A stretch of DNA of 64,000 nucleotides from Portulaca oleracea (lineage: Eukaryota > Streptophyta > Magnoliopsida > Caryophyllales > Portulacaceae), in the NCBI GenBank assembly GCA_029582165.1, contig CM055871.1:4905501-4969500 (forward strand), in the 5' to 3' direction. Numbering within the stretch: position 1 is the stretch's first letter; every line of letters starts with the position of its first letter. The notes under the pieces are model-generated. The model was not told the DNA's origin and searched no databases. It saw nothing but the letters and a program-made list of their open reading frames with translations. Position numbers and translations under genes: made by a program. Below, in pieces: positions 56,741 through 64,000 of this stretch.

Positions 56741-56884
56741 CCCTCCCAAAATCAAAAAACTTTCTGCAAATAATTTCCTCCAATTCTCCACACTCCCATC
56801 AAAAATTCGTTGTTTGGTGATTGTTACAATCATTCCTTGACAAGAGACGAGCTAAAGGAATCGAAGCTCAAATCTTTTACTCTA

Positions 56885-59800
56885 ATGGAGGACGAAGCAG
56901 AAATCTACGACGGAATTAGGGCTCAGTTTCCCCTGACTTTCGGGAAGCAATCGAAGCCCGAAACTCCTCTGGAAGCAATCCACAATACTACTCGTCGACA
57001 AACCGATGAATCAATAAAACCCTCGAAGTCATCATTCCCATCTCTCTCCTCTTCTTCCAAGGCCTGGCTTGATTCCGTCCGCCCAAACCCTAAACCTAAC
57101 CCTAACCCTAAACCCTCAAATCTCCATAAATCGGAGGAGAGACCCGAAGATGACGAGGGCGGGGGGGAAATGGTGGGGCCCCCTCGACCACCGTCGGCGG
57201 CGGAGGAGGAGGACGATGGGCCGTTGATTGGCCCACCACCGCCGCCAGTGGGCCCGGCTGTGGATGATGATGACGTCATGATTGGGCCACCTAGGCCGCC
57301 GGAGGGTTTTCAGGGAGATGATTCCGATGAGGAGGATGATCAGGGGGAGGAGGAAGAAGAAATTCAGCATCGAATTCCTATGAGCAATGAAATTGTTTTG
57401 AAGGGGCATAACAAGGTAAGAAGGAAGTTTTTTTCCTGGTTGTATAAATTTGGTTTCGGTTTTTAGTAGAAAATTATATATTTTGTTCTTGTTGTTCCTG
57501 GGTTTCTGCTTCTTTGCATTATCTGGGGTTTGAGCTTTACAGCTGCAACTGATAGGTCAGATGACTCCAGTGAAAGATTTTCATCAACTAAATTGTTTCA
57601 GCGCTGTTGAGATTTTGTGGTTTGTATTTGAATGAGCATGAAATTGTAGCGAAGAAAAAGAAAGTAGTCAGTCATTGAGCTCGTAGCTAGCCCTTTCTAA
57701 CCAGAAAGCTTAGTTTCTGTGTAACTATATTGAACTGTAGTAAAAATGAGCATAGCTTTGACGTTGGTACAAAAGCACTAATTCAATGGAAACTAACTGG
57801 GTATACAAGTGATTCGAAGGAGGCAATCATTCTCTTCTTCGACTTATATGTCAACTGTATATAGTCTGTAGGATAAAACACTTGCTTAATCCACTTAAAG
57901 ACTTAGTTTCGAACTCTCTAGTTAACCTTAGAGTTTGTGGTCATCCAAAACTAAGGAGATGTGATTCTTATTGGAATGAGTATGAATGTCTGATGTTATC
58001 TCTCTTCTTAAAATGGCATTAAAGCAACTCTATTTATAAGCAATGAAGAGGCACTGGGATAGGGTTTTACACCTCTTGAGTGGATAGAATTTCTTGTCAA
58101 CTTTTAGGATAATTTTAGATATCATGGATAATAATCAATATTATCCACTTTAATGACATGTGACTTGCATGCCATTAACCGCTCATGCAGTAAATCAATG
58201 AGATTGGACCGTTACAAGCCAAAATGGCCAATGTTAGATTACGGGCCGTATGGTCATGACACTGGTCGTGTCCAGGTCCTGCTGTAGTGCTTTGGCTTGT
58301 ACGAATGTCAACACAGTTCCTTTCACATACAACATGGTAGGTGTTGACCTTATTACACCAAATTTAATCCTCTGTCTTGCAACACCATCAGTTTCATTAC
58401 CAATATTGTCCGTTGGCCCTAAATGGACCAGTTGCACTCCGAAAGTCAACCCAAACTTTTCTTATGCCCAACTTTTCTGACATTAGAGTTAACTAAGCAT
58501 AAATGCATAACCAAGCCAAAACACACGCGACCAAAATAATCATACACGTGAAATAATCCAACATTGATACTAAACCAGTTAACTATACCTTTGTTGGCTA
58601 TGTAACAGAAATTAAACAGATATTAGCCTTGCCCTCCAACTGTTGGTGACTTTGTCTATGGGAGTATTATTTGATTTAAGTTTTCCTTTTCTAGTGTGTG
58701 GATTATCGATTATATCATTATTTATGTGAATCAAATTGTGGTAATGACTGGCAGGTTGTCTCAGCTTTAGCGGTTGATCACTCAGGGTCAAGGGTTCTTT
58801 CTGGTAGTTACGATTATACTGTTCGTATGTACGACTTCCAAGGGATGAAGCGGGATTTGGCTTCCTTTAGACAGCTAGAACCATTTGAAGGACATCAAGT
58901 CCGGGCCCTGAGTTGGAGCCCCACGGCTGGATTCTTTTTGTGCATCACTGGCTCTGCTCAAGCCAAGGTACTTTTTCCATTCTTTCTATTGTTGTTTGGT
59001 TTGTGTTGATGGGTGGTGCTACTTGCTAATATGTGGTAACAAGCATGCTTATTGTCGTTTCAGATATATGATCGTGATGGGCTCACAATCGGCGAGTTTG
59101 TAAAGGGAGACATGTATATTCGTGATCTGAAGAACACGAAGGGCCACATATCTGGTTTGACTTGTGGAGAGTGGCATCCGCATAAAAAGGAGACTATCTT
59201 GACTTCGTCTGAAGATGGTTCACTTCGGATTTGGGATGTGAACGACTTCAAAAGCCAAAACCAGGTACCTATCTTATTGAAATGGCTGGGTTGGAACAGT
59301 AAAAATATTTGTTGAGAAAGTTTGCATGATTGTCATCATTATGGTTTTTTACCCAATAGGATGCTTCCACCTTGTAAGTTTTTTCATGCACATTGTTTGT
59401 GCTCCATTAGCTCTAATATCAACTGCAAAACAATTATTTTCTGTAGGTTATCAAGCCAAAGCTTGCAAGGCCCGGAAGAGTCCCAGTCACAACTTGTGCT
59501 TGGGAAAGTGAAGGAAAGAGCATTGTTGGTGGAATAGGAGATGGATCTATCCAGGTACTGATCACTGATGTTCTGAAATTTTCTTTTGTCTTATACCTAA
59601 AAGTCTATCTTTTTTCGTTTAACTGTCTTCAGTATATCTTATTGTTTTTGGGTTGATGATATCTCATTTCTCATGTTGCATCTTTGCAGATATGGAACCT
59701 TAAGCCAGGATGGGGGAGCAGACCAGATGTACATGTTGAAAAAGCACATTCAGATGACATCACTGCACTGAAATTTTCTTCTGATGGCCGCCATCTATTT

Positions 59801-62182
59801 TCTAGAAGCTTTGATGGTACACTGAAGGTATTTTTAGTTCCTCATTCTAAAGCATCATGTCAATTCACTCAATTCTACTCATCCACTTGATCTTAGTCTT
59901 GTCCCTAATAATGACATGTCTCTCAGGTCTGGGATTTGCGGAAAATGAAGCAATCTCTTAAGGTGTTTGAGGATCTACCAAATCATTACGCCCAAACAAA
60001 TATCGCATTTAGCCCTGATGAGCAGCTCATCTTGACTGGTACTTCTGTTGAAAGGGATAGCCCAATAGGAGGGCTACTTTGCTTCTACGATCGTGAAAAG
60101 CTTGAACTAGTTAGGAGGATTGGTATTTCCCCTACGTGCAGTGTTGTGCAGTGTGCTTGGCACCCAAAGCTAAATCAGGTATATATTGGTGCTTTTGTTT
60201 TTAAATTCTTTTAGGCCAAAACTTTGTTTAAGTTGGGAAATCTGTATCATTCCATTGGTGACCGTAACTTCTTAGTTGTAAAGAAGTCTGTGGGTAACAA
60301 TAAAAAGAAAGAAGTTTGCGAGTTTGTTAGCCTCCTCCGGTCCAGTCCTCTCCATTAGCTCTAACTAGATCTGGCAAAACCGACCCAAACTCGAAACCCG
60401 AACCGAACAACTCATACCCTTACCTGAACCACAACACCCGACAATGGACCGAACCGAACTCGATCAAATGTTTTTCTCAAAGATGTTTCTTTTTCAATGA
60501 AGGCAAAATACTAGACCAAAAGTCAGTTCATTAGAATCAAAGACCACCGGACCACAAACCAAACTGAACTGAAACATCAATGGATTCGAAACTCTCCGGC
60601 CCACACCTTGACCCAAATGACCTGTTTGCTAGGTCTATCTCCAACTCCATATTATTAGATTGAGATGGAAAGTTGGAGGAGTTTCCTCTCATACTCCATG
60701 CTCTCATATCTGAAGTCCACCATGAACGTGAGTCATGTTTTTGTGAGACATAAATTTGGCTCTTCAATTTGAGATGGAGTTCAGATATGCAACAGAGGGA
60801 GTAATTTCTAGGCCATCAGTTTGAACTCTAGTCCTATGGTGTGGTTTTTGCACTTAATGGCTTGGCTGGACCCAGGGGCACAAGCTCACCCTTTCAACCC
60901 TATGCGCCCAAACTAGAAAAGGAAAAGTAAGAGTGTGTGTGTGTGTGTTGGGGGGGGGGGGGGACCTAAGCTTTTTCAGAGACTTGGAAACATATAGAAT
61001 ACCGGATCAAGTGCATATGCCTAATGCAACTCTTTGATTGCCAAGGTTTTCGCAACTACTGGAGACAAAAGTCAAGGGGGGACTCATGTACTATACGACC
61101 CAACCTTGAGTGAGAGGGGCGCTCTTGTATGTGTTGCTCGTGCGCCGAGGACAAAGTCCATAGACGATTTTGAGGTGCAGCCAGTTATACACAACCCTCA
61201 TGCACTACCTTTGTTCAGAGATCAGCCGAGTCGCAAAAGGCAGAGGGAGAAGATATTGAAGGACCCGATGAAATCTCATAAACCTGAGCTCCCTATGACA
61301 GGACCTGGCCATGGTGGGAGGACTGGTACATCTTCAGGCAGCTTGTTAACACAGTATCTTCTCAAGGTAATGTTGGTTTCAGTCGGTACTCTATTTTCTT
61401 TTCTACACTTAAAACTAGCTAGCGAAATTTCACTGATCCGGAAAGAACCGGTTACAGTTATGGACTTTTTGTCTGAATTTCAACATTGACCCATTTGATT
61501 GAAAGTACGGACACTATTATGTGTCTGGAATCAAGATGCTAATTAAACCATCTTTAATTGCTTATAATCTATATTTTAATGATTTTAGATGATAGCTTTT
61601 TCAGTAATTACACATTTATCAACTATAACCACAGAGTATTTATCCGCGACGTTGATTAATATAAGTCATACCTTAATCATATCAACCCATAATAGGGGAT
61701 GCATAGTTTACCTGTAAATCTATATTTATGAAAAAGTATAAATAAAAATAACTTGTATGTAATTTATGAGATGCTAATCCTCAAACTTATGAAACATACC
61801 TTTTTAACAATTTAAACACGCATGAATATAGCTTCAAGTGTGATCCAAGATGGTTGATAACCCATCTTTAATTCAAGACGTTTATTATTTTCATTCTCTT
61901 ATTTCTGGGTGACAGTCATCAATTTGTTCATCTGGATTGATCTGGACCCAAATATTTTGCAAGCGCTACTTAAAACTTTGTTTGGTTTGAGATTCTAACC
62001 TGGACTGACAACTGCAGAAAGGGGGTATGTTGAAGGAGACATGGATGGACGAGGATCCGAGAGAAGCTATATTGAAGTATGCCGATGCTGCTGAGAAAGA
62101 TCCCAAGTTTATTGCCCCAGCCTATGCTGCCACCCAACCCAAACCGGTCTTTGCCAAATCAGATTCTGAAGAGGAGGAATAG
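56885..62182 (+). CDS. WDR70-like WD40-repeat protein (gastrulation defective 1 homologue), eight exons
   Basis: Exons: 56885-57415, 58755-58967, 59064-59264, 59447-59554, 59690-59827, 59927-60178, 61046-61366, 62018-62182 (stop TAG). All introns are GT-AG; every exon is a multiple of three, giving 642 residues, close to animal WDR70. The N-terminus (about 177 residues) is acidic with three GPPxPP motifs (MVGPPRPPS, LIGPPPPPV, MIGPPRPPE). Then WD40 repeats form a beta-propeller: SGSYDYTVRMYDF, SSEDGSLRIWDV, GIGDGSIQIWNL, SFDGTLKVWDL. The C-terminus (GTSSGSLLTQYLLKKGGMLK, then ETWMDEDPREAILKYADAAE) is the family signature. Animal WDR70 is nuclear and is linked to CRL4 ubiquitin ligase and histone H2B ubiquitination; whether that holds in plants is inference. 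The start is the first ATG in exon 1 that leads into the conserved acidic N-terminus; an in-frame upstream ATG at 56810 is possible but less likely. Confidence 0.93.
60179..61045 (+). other. Intron 6 of the WDR70-like gene, with repeat DNA
   Basis: 867-bp intron holding low-complexity CCGAACC-type sequence (about 60370-60470) and a (GT)n-(G)n run at about 60932-60963. The acceptor is GCCAAG, with a weak pyrimidine tract compared with the other introns. Confidence 0.6.
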
Positions 62183-62640
62183 TGCTATTTTCACGCTGCA
62201 AAGAGTATTTCCTGTTATCTTATGGCCATTGTTCCTGTTAAGTTAAATACTGCGAAAGGCCAAGATGTGATATCAGTTGTACAATGTATTCCATATTGAT
62301 GTACGATTAGAGTAGATTTATACCAATGATCAAAGTTTTGCGCTCCGGTACTAGCCTTTTGGGTTATATGTATGATGATGGGATTCACATTGCTCGACTT
62401 ATGTTGTCAGAAATGGAGTGATGTTCATACAGCGTACAACCCTTCTTCGACCAATGTTCGAATCTTGTGAGAGACAAATTTCAACTTCTACTTAGAAAGT
62501 TGTTGATTAGGGTTCGATTCCCATGCTTTGATATCCCCCTACTCCTTGACCTGTGAAGACCTATCGAGTATGCTGAAACAGGGTGCAGTGGTTGGATCCA
62601 CTTACAATTGTGACCAAAAAAAAAGTAAAAGGTGGTGTGC
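62183..62640 (+). other. 3' flank of the WDR70-like gene, possible SINE
   Basis: Around 62511 the motif GGGTTCGATTCCC matches a tRNA box B, and a nine-A run ends the segment near 62626. A matching box A was not found, so a tRNA-derived SINE is only a possibility. Confidence 0.3.
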
Positions 62641-63165
62641 CTTTAGAGCAAATACAATGGTGATCCTGTTTTTGGAATGAAATTGGTAGTTCCCTCCTAC
62701 ATTACCCATAATTCCTAATTTTTGGAACTTCATTCCATTTATTCTACACTTTACTATAAAATATTTGTTTGGCCAGTTTACTTTTTTCCTTTTACCTATA
62801 TTAATGCCACATGTCACCTTTTAATTTGTTGAAAAAGAAAAAGTTAGGAACTCGGTGGTGTTCCCTGAACGCGTGGAAGAGATTTTAGTTCTTGGGTGTA
62901 CAAAAACTCAACCCCATGCACATTTGCCAAGACATACAATCCTAATGCTACATGTGGTCTTAGTATTAAGACCACTCCATGCAAATACCAATAAAAAAGA
63001 AGAAAACATACAACATATAAATTATGTGGCCAAAGAACAAAAAGGGGGGGAAAAGAGCAAAATAATATGCATGAGTATCTGAAAGAACAAATCCACCATA
63101 TGAGTTACATAGTTTGATTTATACATATAAAACAGTGCTTACATAAAGATCACAGACATCTCAGG
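62641..63165. other. Intergenic, nothing recognised
   Basis: AT-rich sequence without supported genes or elements. Confidence 0.5.
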
Positions 63166-64000
63166 CTAGGATTCCGGATGGCTATCGACCTGATTCCGAA
63201 GCTCTCGGCTTTCAAGTATCAGTCTACTAAGCTTGCACTATGTTACAAAATTTGTGTTTTACATACAAACCATAGTTATACACACAACACTGATTACCCT
63301 GTAATCTTTACATAAATTGTCTAACTGACCCGAGTCCTAAGTTCGGTTGGATTGTATGACAAATGCCATTCAGTTGGAACCCTAACTCTGGTACAAAAAA
63401 AAGCCTGTCTAATCCAACGAGCGCTGTTGATTTTCGTTGTGAAGCTTGGCTTTGTTTCTACTCAATCTTTTGAGCTAAATTTCTCATGCTCGAAGGTAGC
63501 TAAACGGGAGTCAGATAGGACACTAAACATTTGTGTGTCTACAAAAAGCTGCACAACCCAGAAACAAGAATGTGTTGGTGTGTGAGTACTGATTCGATCA
63601 TCCCACAAACACGCACTGGAAAGTGGGACCCACTTTGGGAGTTGTTTTTTGTTGCAAGGTTCTCTAAATAAGCTTGTAACGAAAGTGCGGTAAGCATTGA
63701 TCAGGTCAATAAGGGTTCATGTAAAATCAGATTATCTTATTACAGGTGTGGTCTTGGGTCATTTTGATTACGTAATTATGGATAGTTTTTACAGAGTTTC
63801 AAAGACAAGGACAAACCTTAATGAAGGGTCGATCTCTGCTAGAAAAGGAATCAATAAAAGTATCCTTCAGTAGCAGTGAGACCTGCAGGGATTAACAAAG
63901 AGAGTCATGTCCCAGTTGAAAATGTTGAGGCGAGTTAGAAGGAGCAGCATTTTTTTTAAAGAATTTGCACTCACCCGATCGTCATTAGATTGTACAATGG
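63166..64000 (-). CDS. Possible 3' end of an unidentified minus-strand gene (partial)
   Basis: On the minus strand, 63234-63166 could be a last exon reading LSRLILESRELRNQVDSHPE and a final Ser before a TAG stop. At the window edge, 64000-63975 followed by GTGAGTGC looks like an exon end with a donor site. The intervening 740 bases would be intron. There is no recognised domain and the acceptor is weak, so this is a tentative call only. Confidence 0.2.

Noticed and set aside
56923..57279. Minus-strand 118-codon frame over WDR70-like exon 1
   Set aside because: Antisense to a conserved coding exon; glycine- and serine-rich because the sense strand is proline- and acid-rich.

Overview
This is a nuclear plant window, almost certainly from a dicot. 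The non-coding DNA is AT-rich, genes carry GT-AG introns, and most of the sequence is plant transposable elements (a Tekay/Del-type Ty3/gypsy retrotransposon, Cassandra-like 5S-bearing LTRs, Stowaway, Tourist, hAT and CACTA-type miniature elements). The species cannot be named from the sequence.

Layout. Bases 1-3349: repeat debris with a 393-bp CACTA-type miniature element at 177-569. Bases 3350-16320: one complete 13-kb Tekay-like Ty3/gypsy element with 3.1-kb LTRs and a CAAAC target duplication. It has an extra reading frame between the primer binding site and gag, and a heavily broken gag-pol. Bases 16880-17171: a Cassandra-like solo LTR carrying 5S rRNA sequence, inside an AAT microsatellite. 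Bases 19240-21400: a degenerate LTR remnant. Bases 22.1-45 kb: a dispersed cluster of four S-protein-homologue (plant self-incompatibility S1 family) genes, two intact (29776-30213 minus, 44572-45015 plus) and two frameshifted. Within this stretch lie an intact NDR1/HIN1-like (LEA-2) gene at 27229-27807, several MITEs, a GRF-zinc-finger pseudogene with a second Cassandra-like LTR in its intron, a MULE SWIM-domain fragment, and an 8.1-kb LTR-gag-LTR-gag-LTR tandem retrotransposon at 34605-42692. Bases 46-53.3 kb: a minus-strand Ty3/gypsy reverse transcriptase remnant split by two independent solo LTRs, each with a perfect 5-bp target duplication. Bases 54668-56074: an intronless, frameshifted TPR pseudogene. 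Bases 56885-62182: an intact eight-exon WDR70-like WD40 gene (642 aa) whose seven introns are all phase 0. Bases 62183-64000 are largely non-coding, with a possible gene end on the minus strand.

How it fits together. The host genes are two secreted S1-family proteins, one membrane-anchored NHL protein with W-box-like sites upstream, and one nuclear-type WD40 protein. They are not an operon or a pathway. The SPH cluster grew by local duplication (the 31.1-kb and 44.6-kb copies share flanks) and was then spread apart by transposons.

I found no clearly new enzymatic or defence system. The most unusual items are the three-LTR tandem gag-only element, the extra ORF upstream of gag in the Tekay-like element, the gypsy RT dissected by two solo LTRs, and the Cassandra-like LTR with inverted-repeat ends. 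Clustered small indels between the two Tekay LTRs suggest some consensus errors in the assembly, so single-base frameshifts should be read with care.
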